Shown here piece after piece: positions 50,729 through 60,602 of a stretch of DNA of 64,000 nucleotides. The notes beneath the pieces are model-generated. The model saw only the letters and a list, made by a program, of their open reading frames with translations. It was not told the DNA's origin and did no database searches. A program made the position numbers and the translations under genes. Source of the DNA: Allomyces macrogynus ATCC 38327 (Eukaryota; Blastocladiomycota; Blastocladiomycetes; Blastocladiales; Blastocladiaceae); the NCBI GenBank assembly GCA_000151295.1, contig GG745328.1, forward strand, positions 632,327 to 696,326, given 5' to 3'. Position 1 is the first letter of the stretch; every line of letters begins with the position of its first letter.

Positions 50729-53700
50729 CTACGCCGCCGCGTTGTGCAGCTTGCCCAAGTGCGCCATCTTGAGAATCGTGAAATCCGTGCCGCCTGGCAT
50801 CCGCACGATCCCCTGCACGCCGCCGCCATGCACAGCAATCAGCTGCCCGCGCTCACCAACGCGCGTTGCCGCGAGCACGACAATCGCGTCGTTCTTGGAG
50901 GGCGCCACGGGCTTGAGGGCCGAGACGGGCACATTCTCCTTGACGACGCGGCCCGTTGCGACTTCGGCCACGTCTGCGCGCGTCCCATCACCCAGAACAC
51001 GAGCAATGTACATTTCGACGCCGTAGGGCACCGCACCGTGCAGTGCCGTCGGGTTAGCCTCGATGACAACACCCTCACGCGCCCACGCGTCGCCGAGCGG
51101 CTCGTCGTCGGCCGCGGCCGCGGCCGCAGCACCACCGGGCGCGTACGCGGGCGTCGCGGCGCCGTGCGGGACGTGCATGGGCGTGGCCGCCATCCCCGGG
51201 TAGGACGGCGTCGCGCTGCCGACGTGCATCGACGGTGTCGGCGCGTACAAGTTGGGCGTCGGGCCCGCATTGAACCCCATGGGCGTCGGCGCCTGCGAGT
51301 GCGAACTCGGGCCAGCGCCACCGGGCACGTACGCGGGCGTGCTCGAACTGCCGTACCCAGAGGGGGGCGGTGGTGGCGCAGACGATCCGTATCCGCGGTA
51401 GTCGTTGTTGTTGTTGTTGTTGTTGTTGTTGCTGTGATAATCGTATGCGGCACTGCTGCTCCCGGCCCCACCCCACGCGGGCGTGCGGCTGCCAGCGTTC
51501 CACGCCGAATCGTCGTTCCCACCTGCCGGGCGGTAGGGCGTGCGCGACCCAGCGTCCCACGCGGGCGTGCGCCCACCGTCCGGGTCAAACGCGCCGCCCG
51601 ACGCGTAAGGGTTGGGCGTTTGCGCGGACGCGTACGGGTTCGGGGTCTGCGCCGACGCGTAGGGGTTCGGGGTGCGGCCGCCGCCATAGTTGGGCGTCCG
51701 TCCACCGCCGGGCGCGCCGTACATGCCCGAGGCGGCGCCGTACGCGGAACCGTAGTGCGGCGTGCCCGTGGGCCCGTACGATGGCCCAACAAACGTGCCG
51801 GACGCGTCGCGCACGCGCAGCTTTTCGCGGTGCACCGTGACCACTTTGGAGTTGGTGTGCAGTTCCACCTTGACGTTGCCGTCGGGGCTCGTCGACTTAA
51901 CCACGCCCATGTACCCCTTGTAGGGGCCCTGCGTGACCTTGACCGTCGACCCGAGCAGTTGGTCGCGGCGACGCGGACCTTGGCCGAGGGCCCCCGCGCG
52001 GGGAGGCGGTGGGGCGCGCGGCGGGCCCATGGTCGACTTTTGGCCCGGCATGGTCGGCATCGACATGCCGCGCGCGGTTGCGCCAACGACGATCGGCGCG
52101 GCCTCCATCTTGGCCAGTTGCCGCTCGCCCTCAGGCCCGCCCGTGCTCGGCGCCTGCTCGGTGATCGTCACGTCCTTGGCGTCCTGCAAGTCGCGCGTGA
52201 AGACTTGGATCTCGGAGTTATCGGCCGTCACGAGCAGCGTGGCCGTCGTGCCCTCGACATGGACGACGGTGCCAATCTTGCCGCGGTGCTTGCCAACGAG
52301 CACGCGCACCGTGTTACCCCACCGAGAACCGCTTGCGCAACTGGTCGACGGGCACCGACGTCTGCGTGTCGCGCGCGGCGCTGGCAATCTGCGGTGCGAT
52401 CGTGGCGACCGCGCCCGAGACCGACACAATCACGGCGGGCACGCCCGCGAGTTCGCCCGATTTCACCTCGACCTGGTCGCCTGGGTAAAAAACGGACGTG
52501 TCCTTCTCGCGGTCGTCGAGCGCCGACTTGAGCGACCGCAGCGTGAGCGCGTCAATCGACCCGTCGGTCGACGAGAACAGCTTGATCTCATCGAGCGTCG
52601 GCGGCGCGCCCGTAAAGTCCAACAGCGTCGCGCGCACTTCCTTGAAGAGCAGGCCGTTGCGGAACCGGTCAGGCCCGAGCGCCCAGAACCCGCGGTTATC
52701 GCGCGACAACTTGCGCACCATGTGCGCGGGCAAATCGCGCTCTTCAAACAGCCTTTGTGGCGGCCGCGCGATCCCGGTTTTCGCGGGCGCGGCACCGCCG
52801 CCCTTTTTGCGTTTCCGGTCGGGCGTGGCCGTCGGGGCCATGTCGCGATCGGCGTTGCTGCTGTTGCCCGTCAAGTCGAGCCGCGGGACGAGCGAGACCG
52901 TGCACTTGTCGCCCGAATCAGCCACGTCCTCAATCCGGACCAAGTCGCCGGCGTACTTGCCGCGGCGAATGCGCGCCCACTTCTTGTGCGCCAAGTCGAC
53001 GGCCTGGTCCTCCTTCTTGATCGTCAGCACGTCGGCCATTTCCTTGACGGGCACGAGCGTCATGCGCGACAAGTACACGCCCGTGACCTTATCGAGCGCT
53101 TCCGTCACATGCGCGGCCAAGTCGGCCTCGACATAGATGTACCCCTTGAGATCGTCGCGGCAAAAGATGGAGTGAATGCGCACGGGCGTGTCGCGCGGCG
53201 TGGCAAAAAAGTGCTTGCGCATGACGAGCAGGACCAGGTCGCGTTCCTTGCCCTCGCGGCATCGCACCATCCACAGTTTCGGGTCGCGTACCGACGGCAA
53301 CAGCGAGTGCTGCGGCCGCGCCGAGACGTCGCCGCGGAACTGCGGGACCGTGCGCTTGTGGCGCCGGTCAATATCAGCCGCGAGCTGCTGCAGGTCCGTG
53401 TCGGTCTGCTGGTCGAGCCGGCGGTCATAGTCGCGGTGCCGACGCAGGTCGGTGCGCAGGTAGTCTTCGGTGTCGGGCACTTCCTCGTCCTCTTGGTCGA
53501 TAAAGTCGGCTGGCGAGCGGGCGAGAACTGGTGAGTACGGGCTGCGCAACGACTATGATCAGGGGGGCCAAAACGCAGTCGCCAAACGTACCGTGGCCAT
53601 CATCATACCCCTCCTCATCCTCCTCGTCGTCCTCGTCGACCTCGGCCTCGAGCTCGAGGAACGGGTTGGCCTTGTGCTTTTTCCGCGAGCGCGACTACCA

Positions 53701-53961
53701 AGTCCACAACGGAAATCGGGCGTCAGGACTCCAGCCTTTCAAAACGACTGCCTGTTCTCGGTCACGAAGAAGGTTTACCTTGCTGCTGCCCTTGCGACCA
53801 CCACGGTAATCCTCCTCGTCGTCGTCGTCGTCTTCCTCGTCGTCGTCATCATCGAGCGGCTCGCCAGCGGGCGGCCCGTCAAGGTCCTCGCCGTCGTAGA
53901 GACCGTAGTCGTCCTCGTCCTCGTCGAGAGGGGGGCCGCGACGCGCAGCGGTGTCTGACAT
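50729..53961 (-). CDS. SPT5: Transcription elongation factor SPT5
   Basis: Spt5 clamps RNA polymerase II with Spt4 and recruits processing factors. Exons 53779-53961 and 53592-53694 and a long exon 53527-50729 join in phase (donors GTAAAC, GTACGT). The N-terminus is very acidic (DDDDDEEDDDDDEEDY). The NGN domain follows (WMVRCREGKERDLVLLVMRK, GYIYVEADLAAHVTEALDKV). KOW domains follow (WARIRRGKYAGDLVRIEDV, DQVEVKSGELAGVPAVIV, VRVLVGKHRGKIGTVVHV, TVKVTQGPYKGYMGVVKS). The C-terminal repeat region has TPNPYAS units, RTPAW/RTPY units and nine asparagines, then a last KOW pair (GERGQLIAVHGGGVQGIVRM). One extra base in a G run (52317-52320, CCCC on the plus strand) shifts the frame between FSVG and NTVRVLVG; with three Gs the frame would be continuous. 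In a normally essential gene this suggests an assembly error. Confidence 0.93.
51404..51430 (+). repeat. (GTT)9 microsatellite inside SPT5
   Basis: Nine GTT triplets on the plus strand encode nine consecutive asparagines of SPT5. In-frame length change would alter the linker between C-terminal repeats. Confidence 0.95.
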
Positions 53962-54725
53962 GGTGCACTGAATGGATCGCGGAGACTGGCGGTGGTGCTG
54001 ATCGAGCTCAAGGCGGAAACCACGATGCTCGACCGCTCAGGCTGCTCGGGAGAGGCGGAAACAAGCGTTCAACGGCAGTGACAGCGGGAAGCAGCGCGCG
54101 AGGAGAGAGAAAGAGCCCATTCCCGGCCCTTGCCCGCTCCTCACCCCTGCCGCGCTAACCACGTCCTGCCCAGCCCGTTCACGCCCTGCACATGAACGGG
54201 CGCGCAGAGAAGAGACGTGCAAGTGGTCGCTGAGCTTTGAAGCCGGCCGCGAGCCGACCAAGTCTTCCACAACTGGCTTGGTTCGATTGACACGTGACTG
54301 GCCTGTCGCTTCCATCACCTCGCGCCGAACGCGATGTTTGGTCGGGGCTTTTGCCTTGCCGTTGCCAGCGGACGCTGTCTCGCCCTGGGGCCAAGTGGAC
54401 CGACGTGATGCAGCGCCTGATGGCAGCGAGCGGCGCGAGACCATGACGCCGAGACAAGCGCGCCAGATCCGCGCCGCGCCGCGTCCACAACCGACCGGCA
54501 CCCTTTCCTTCCAGCACCAACTCGCCACGGCCACGGGCGGCAGCCAGCACCATTTGGAGCGCCAAGTGTGCTGCGACCGCTTCTCTCTCGCTCTCACGCC
54601 GCAGCATCGCTCTGTCGCACTCGAGCACACCCACCAAGTCAAGTCCAGCCGCGACCCGCAACCCCTCGCCCTCGTCCTCGACCGACTCCCGCACACCCCG
54701 CACCGACCCGCGCCCCCGCCCAACC
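53962..54725. other. Divergent promoter region of SPT5 and NmrA-like gene
   Basis: The two start codons point away from each other across about 760 nt. Frames are Arg/Pro-rich shadows. No clear regulatory site was recognised. Confidence 0.4.
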
Positions 54726-56479
54726 ATGCAGGACCCGTCGACGAGCGGCACCAACCCGGCGATCCCAACCGCCGCCCCCACCGCCGGTACCGGCACGACC
54801 GCGGCGCCGCTGCGCACGACGTCGGCCGGCACCTCGTCCTCATCGGCAGTTGATGCGCCAACAGCTTCGCGCGCCGCGCCCGCCATTGGGTCGGCCTACA
54901 AGACGCTGCTTGTCACGGGCGCGACGGGAACGACCGGGTACGAGGTGCTCAAGCAGTTGACGACCGAGTACCGCGGCCGGTTCCGTGTCGTCGCCGGCGT
55001 GCACGCGCGCGGCGAGGAGGCCGCCGATGTCTTGGGGGACGTGGACGTGATCAAGCGCATTGATGCGGATGACCTGCGCACGCTGAATTTCGAGGGGATC
55101 GATATCTTGTTCATTAGTACGTGGTGGGTCGGTTGGTGGGCGAGGTTTTGAGCGTGGGTCTGACTTTGAATCGCGTCGTCGCGCGCGCGTCTAGTCCCGT
55201 CGAATGCCGAGAACCGCGTCGAGCAGGTCCGCAACTATGTACGCTGTCTTCTTCTCGGTTTCTCGGCGCGTCAAAGTCGATCTGCGAACTGATCCGCCAT
55301 GGTCTGTGCCGATCTAGGTTAACGCGGCCAAGCGTGACGGCGTCAAGTACATTCTGCTGCTCTCGGTCGTGCTCTCCGAGGCGCGCGACAATCTCTTTGC
55401 CATTCAGTTCCACGACATGGAGCGGTGCGTCTTGCTCTTTATTGCCGTCCACGACGCGTCCCCCATTCCTAACCCCGCGACCCCGACTCCATGTAGCTTC
55501 GTCTCGGACTCGGGCATCCCGTGCACGTTTCTGCGGTGCACTTTCTTCATGGAAAACCTGTTTGCGCACGCCGACGAAGTCCGCTTGCGCTCCACCATTT
55601 CGCTCCCGATCGGCCGCGGGAAGTGCGCGCCCGTGTCGGTCGTCGACGTGGCGCGTGCCGCCTGCGCAATCCTGAACCAGGCGACGCTGCACACACGCAA
55701 GGCCTACGACCTGGTCGGCCCGCAACTCCTCGATGGCCCAGAGATTGCCGCGGCCGCCTCGCGCGGTCTCGGCCGCCCCATCACCTACGCCGACTGCTCG
55801 CGCGACCAGTTCCTCGACTTGTACGAGCGGCAGGGCGTGCCGCACTTTTTGGCTGCCGGGTTCGGCGACATCTTGGAGCTGGTGGCGGCTAACAAGTTGG
55901 CGAATCTCGAGATCAAGACGTTTTTCCAGGACTTGACGGGCCACGCGCCCACGACGCTCGACCAGTTTTTCCGCGAGCACGCCGACGTATTTACGGCCGC
56001 GCCAGAGGAGTTTGAACGGCCGAAATTGCCGCCGCGGCCCGCCGAGGCCGACTTGGAACGGTACGGGATTGCGCGCGGTGGCAGCGACGTGGACCGGTTG
56101 GCTGAGGACGTGTATTTGGTCCTGCGCGACCTGGTCCGTGACCGGCACGACGCGGTCATGTTCAAGCGCGAGGCACTGCGCCGCGAGGAGGCGCGGCTGA
56201 ACCGGTACGTTTTGGATTGGCACTTGCTGCATGTCGTGCAGCTCGGACTGAGCCCCAGATTTTAGCCTGCTCGATATGTATGAGTACATGACCAGCCTGG
56301 CCGCGGCCGACCGCCGTCGCTACCGCGAGCCGGTGGCCACGCCCGCCGTTATGCGGCCGCGGTCGGGTCGCGACGACGACGAGTTGCGCCGGTACGCCGA
56401 GTTCGAGCCGTATGCGCGCGGGGCGGAGCCCATGCGTGGTGGTGGTCCTGCGTACGCGACGCGCGGCGGGTACTATTGA
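54726..56479 (+). CDS. NmrA-like NAD(P)-binding Rossmann protein
   Basis: Five exons (54726-55116, 55195-55238, 55318-55424, 55497-56204, 56266-56479) join in phase to 487 residues. After a Thr/Ala/Pro-rich leader comes YKTLLVTGATGTTGYEVLKQ, the glycine-rich dinucleotide motif of atypical short-chain dehydrogenases. VIKRIDADDL and the second strand LNFEGIDILFI follow, then NYVNAAKRDGVKYILLLSVV and the substrate-side loop CTFLRCTFFMENLF, as in NmrA/HSCARG redox sensors. It lacks a clear YxxxK catalytic pair, typical of NmrA regulators that sense NADP rather than catalyse. The C-terminal third, with a charged helix and Arg/Tyr/Gly-rich tail (GGGPAYATRGGYY), is not part of known NmrA folds. Intron 4 must be spliced to avoid a stop at 56263. 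Confidence 0.85.
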
Positions 56480-56885
56480 GTGGCACGGCGAGTGTGCGAG
56501 CAAGAGCGCGCGACACAGCGCGCGTGAAGGGGTCTCGACGAGCGATCCTTGTCGAGATCCGAGTTTAATTTTTCTGGATGGTGAGTTTGTTTGTAGTTTC
56601 TTGTTCTCTCATCCCATCCTACCCTCAATCCATCCCATGCAAAGACAGGCCCGGGGACGTTTGAAATCGAAAGACGGCAATCCATGATGTTCTGTTCCAT
56701 TGTTTTGCTGGCGTGCTGTGACTTGCAGAGGCACGACTGAAGCAAGCGCTAACGTGCCCATCTCGCAGCACAGCGGCAAGCCCCAACGGAAAGACACTAG
56801 GACGGCGACGACCACGGTAACAACTCAACTAGGAGACTGTATATTTCGATGGGCACGATATCGAATCCTATTTCGCGGAGGCACG
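56480..56885. other. Convergent 3' ends, no gene seen
   Basis: Lies between the stop of the NmrA-like gene and the stop of the NDUFA3-like gene. No coding pattern recognised. Confidence 0.4.
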
Positions 56886-57251
56886 CTACTCGTCGTCCTC
56901 GTAGCCTGCCGGTGGGTTGCGCGCGCGCTGCGGCACTGTAGGTCCATCGAACGTCAGTCCGCTCGTCCGGGAGCGAGGAAGCGCGATCGAGGACACTACC
57001 ACAAATACGCACTCGGGTAGGTCATGGGCGGCGGGACCACGTCAACAATGCCAAACACGCGGCGGATCGGGTCGCGCGCGGCCAGGACGCCAATGCCTAG
57101 GTTCGTGCGCCGAGTGTGCGCGCATCGTCAGCCTCCATCCGTCGCCGTTTCAAACCGGGAACGTTATTGCACACGCACCAAAGAAGCCAATGGCGGTGCC
57201 GGCAATAATGTAGGGCTTCTCAATGGTGAGCCGGCGGAGCGTCGCGAACAT
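56886..57251 (-). CDS. NDUFA3: Complex I NDUFA3/9.5 kDa-type subunit, three exons
   Basis: Exons 57179-57251, 57013-57096 and 56886-56935 join in phase to 68 residues; both donors are GTGCGT. The protein starts MFATLRRLTIEKPYIIAGT. The single membrane helix runs on across the first junction (IAGTAIGFFGIGVLAA). Then come DPIRRVFGIVDVVPPPMTYP and the end QRARNPPAGYEDDE. The block PxRRxFGxxxxxPxPMTYPxP and the end GYED match the small 9.5 kDa (NDUFA3-type) subunit of fungal NADH:ubiquinone oxidoreductase, an inner-membrane accessory subunit of the proton-pumping arm. It is too small to show as an ORF. Confidence 0.88.
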
Positions 57252-58573
57252 GGTGGCGGTGCGTTCAAACGAAACGAGGGGATCGGAGGCTACAACACCA
57301 GGGCGGACGAGCGTGCGGAGCCGGGTTGGCGGTTAGACTCGTGGACGGGTGACGGTGCGAGCGTGGGTGATGGCGTCAGGGGCGGGGCGGGTCGAATAGG
57401 CACGGGGCGCCGCGCGCAGGCCAGCCGGAATTGCACGAATGCGCCGTTGACGAGGCTGCGATCAATGTCCACTCCTCAGCGGGCATGTCTCGCACGGCCC
57501 ACGCGGCGCCGCGCACGATCCACGGTCCGACGCGGTGGCGATCGTGCAGAACGAGACCGGCGGACGGGAGGCTTCCTGCACACTCTTCCCATCAATCACG
57601 ACAGTGTGCAAGCGCGAATGAACGTTTGGAATCGGGAGGTCGTGCGCGCGGCTCCGAGGTTGGGTGGTGGTGGGCAGGGCGCGTGGTTGGAGGGCGGTTG
57701 TTGGCCAGGGCGGGCTAAAACATGATATGGACCTTGACGCTACGGGATGGCGCGCAATTGCCGACGCTATTGCAGCAAGTGTTGGTGGCGGCGCGTTGGC
57801 GGTGGTGCGTTGGCGTCGTGGAGCAGATCGTGGTCGATTCGGCCGGCAAGCGCGAGGAAGCGTGAGCGTGCGGTGGAAGCCGTCACGCCGAGTCACGCGG
57901 CTTTGATCAAGATGAGCGAAAAGCATCGGAAGCAGCGGGGCGTGTCGTAAGATTGATCAAGTATGCGAGCAGATTCGCGAGCGCGAGTTCCGCCAGTTTC
58001 GCTTGTTTCGCGCGTGGTCAAACGGCTCTCGAACACACACGCTGCCAGCGCGCTGCTTTGTTGCACGCCTCGCCGCGCGACCAAAGTGGCGACGCCGAAC
58101 GCTCTGTTCCGGCCGGCCCTGGCGCCGCGCAGATCTTGCTGCTGGCTCGGCCCAGGCGATCCCCGCGCGCCGACAGGCGATGGTGGGACAAGGTTGAAAC
58201 CCGTCATGGTGATGGTCGGCGCCTTCGGGCGCGGGTCGGCCCTGTGTGTTCGCAACGGCCGGCATTCGGCCGGTCATGAACCATCACGGCGGCGCCTCGA
58301 ACATCGAACAAAGAGCGCCCGCTCCTCGCATCCTGCTGGTCCGCGCAACCTAGCCTTGCTCGCCCACCTGCTCCCACAGCACGCGCGTCCGCTCTCGAGC
58401 AGATCCCCGTCGCGTCCTCTCTGACCCACTCTCTCCCGCTCCCACTCTCTCCACACGGACGACACGGACGACCAACAACGATCCATCACGCACCCAGAGG
58501 CAGCAGCACACCGCGTCGCCACGATCCGGCGCCGCCCAGTCCCTCGACAATCTCGCGCCATCACGCCGCCATC
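57252..58573. other. Divergent spacer, no firm gene
   Basis: Between the NDUFA3-like gene and the four-helix membrane gene, which point away from each other. A minus-strand segment near 57460-57560 reads HDRHRVGPWIVRGAAWAVRD and looks somewhat protein-like, but start, splice sites and family are not evident. The right end (58280-58573) is a C-rich leader. Confidence 0.3.
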
Positions 58574-59548
58574 ATGGCAACGCCCACCACCACCAGCACC
58601 AACGCCACCGCACAACCGATCCCAAGTCGCCCGCCAGCCGCCACCATGCCCGTACGGCTCGACCCGGACGACGCGAGCTTTGACGACACGCTCGAGCCGC
58701 CGCCCTGCTACCGCGAGCGCTGGTCGAACCCGCCGCCCTTGCCCCCCGCGATGCCTCCACCTTTGCCTGCCGCGCGCATGGCCGCCATGGCCGCGCCTAT
58801 GCGGTCCTTTTCCTCGTCCTCCCTACCCGACTCGACGCACTCGTCGACGACCCCGCCCGCCAACGGCAGCAGTTTACCGCTCCCGATCCGCCGCGCCAAC
58901 TGGGCGTCGCGGTCACTTGCCGTTCTCGTCGTGCTGCTTCTCACCGCGGACCTGGCCCAGATCGTCGACATGGTGCGGCACGACGTGTCGCACACACCGT
59001 TCGGGATCGCGGCCGTCGGCGCGACCATTTTCGCAGCCGCGTGCCACCTGTACGGACTCGCCGGCCCACTGCGCAAACTCGTGGGCCACGGCGTCTCGGC
59101 ACGGTCGCACCGGCTCGCCTCGGTCCTATGGCCGTTCCTGTTCGTGCTGTGCCTGACGGGCGTCGTCACGGGTCTCGTCGCCCTGCACGCGTCGCTTGCC
59201 ATGGAAACGCACTGGTACTGGGCGTCGCCCGTGGTCCACGTTCCCGCGATTGTCCTCGCCGTGCGCGCCGTGGTCGCATTGAAAACGGTCGAGACGCGTG
59301 TGGCCAGGGCAGACAAGGCGAATGCACCGAGTAATGTGCCGCTACGTGCGGTCATGTCGCCGCCGCCAGCGTCAGCGTGTCTGCCGGGTTTGCCGTCACC
59401 GGCACACTCATCGGCGTCGCTGGCGTCGTCGTCGGCCGCGTCGCTGAATGGATTGGGGCAGCCGACCACGAAGCCGCCATCACCAAGCCAGCAACAGCAT
59501 CGGTTTGTGCCGGGTGGGGCGGGGCCGGCGTCGCTGAGGCCGTCGTAG
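58574..59548 (+). CDS. Four-helix membrane protein of unknown family
   Basis: An intron-less frame of 324 residues. The first 110 residues are Pro/Ser/Thr-rich and probably cytosolic. Four hydrophobic segments follow: SLAVLVVLLLTADLAQIVDM, FGIAAVGATIFAAACHLYGL, VLWPFLFVLCLTGVVTGLVA and VVHVPAIVLAVRAVVAL. The tail is Ser/Pro-rich. The four-helix plan with short loops recalls MARVEL-type proteins, but I see no family motif. The start may be at 58574 or at the second ATG (58646, MPVRLDPDDASFDD). Confidence 0.65.
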   Translation: MATPTTTSTNATAQPIPSRPPAATMPVRLDPDDASFDDTLEPPPCYRERWSNPPPLPPAMPPPLPAARMAAMAAPMRSFSSSSLPDSTHSSTTPPANGSSLPLPIRRANWASRSLAVLVVLLLTADLAQIVDMVRHDVSHTPFGIAAVGATIFAAACHLYGLAGPLRKLVGHGVSARSHRLASVLWPFLFVLCLTGVVTGLVALHASLAMETHWYWASPVVHVPAIVLAVRAVVALKTVETRVARADKANAPSNVPLRAVMSPPPASACLPGLPSPAHSSASLASSSAASLNGLGQPTTKPPSPSQQQHRFVPGGAGPASLRPS

Positions 59549-60602
59549 CGATGAGTCCCGGTTTTGTAAAGATATTCTTGCTTGCTTGCGCATTCTGGCC
59601 GCCCCTCCGTTCCCCGGCACGGGTCGGTCGTAGAGCGGCGACGTGGTTGTCGCCCATGGATCCCGTTTGGTTGCCCCGGTCTCGGTTCCACGACAGCATC
59701 GCCCAGGGCTGGCGACCGTCTCCACCGCATCCGGGCCCGTCGACGATGGTTCCTTCAATGATTTTCATAGATTCCCTTTTGGTCAGCGACGATTCCATCC
59801 CGTGATGAAGCGGACGAGAATCATTTCCACCATTTCTCGACGATTAACAAATTCATTCTTGGTCCTGTGGTTGCGCCACCACCGCCGAAATTCATTCATT
59901 CATTTCCGCCCGCCCGCCAGCCAGCCATCCGCCTTCGCATCACCTCGTCCCATGCTCCTACAAGGGGCGGCGCGACGCCCGTGCGCACACGCAACGCCCC
60001 GCGCGTGTTCGTGGGCGCGCGCCTCGCACCAACCCCGCGCGCGAAACTGGTGGTGGGCCGTGGGGGTTGGTGGAGGACGTTGCGGGGGTGTGAGAGCCCA
60101 GCCAGTGGTGCCCGACTTGGCGCCGCCCCACATCCTCCCTCTCTCCAGGCTTTGTGATCGCGCGCGTTTTCAAAGGTCTCGGCCAGCAACCACGTTCAGC
60201 TCGACACGACACCAACGACGACGACAACCGACGCCGGTGCCGACGCCGCCAAGAAGAAACGGGGCTCGTTCATCCGCGGTGGTCAACGCTCTCTTGCAGC
60301 AGCTTCGATTTTGGACCCAACACCGGCCGGCTTGCACCAGCATCAACCAGCACCGTGCAAGCGACACGCAAACACCAGCACAGGACGCCCCCTTGCACCA
60401 CGGCAACGACCAGCACCGCAACACGCGGCAACACCAAGTAGATCAACGTAGACGACGGCCTCTTCAAGTTTCCGGTCGCTGCAATCGCTTCTTGCACCCA
60501 TCGACATCAACGCTGCCCAGCTGAGCGCCGTACCAGGCCACTTGACAGCGCCCCGCTCTTGCTCAACGACGACACTCGCGTCCCGCCGGCGCCTGCTGCA
60601 TC
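59549..60602. other. Spacer and leader of the OSCA-type gene
   Basis: No gene recognised. Frames are Arg/Pro/Ser-rich shadows. The right third is a CA-rich leader-like sequence before the ATG at 60603. Confidence 0.35.

Noticed and set aside
50744..52531. A 595-codon plus-strand frame
   Set aside because: Antisense of SPT5; arginine-rich and without domains.
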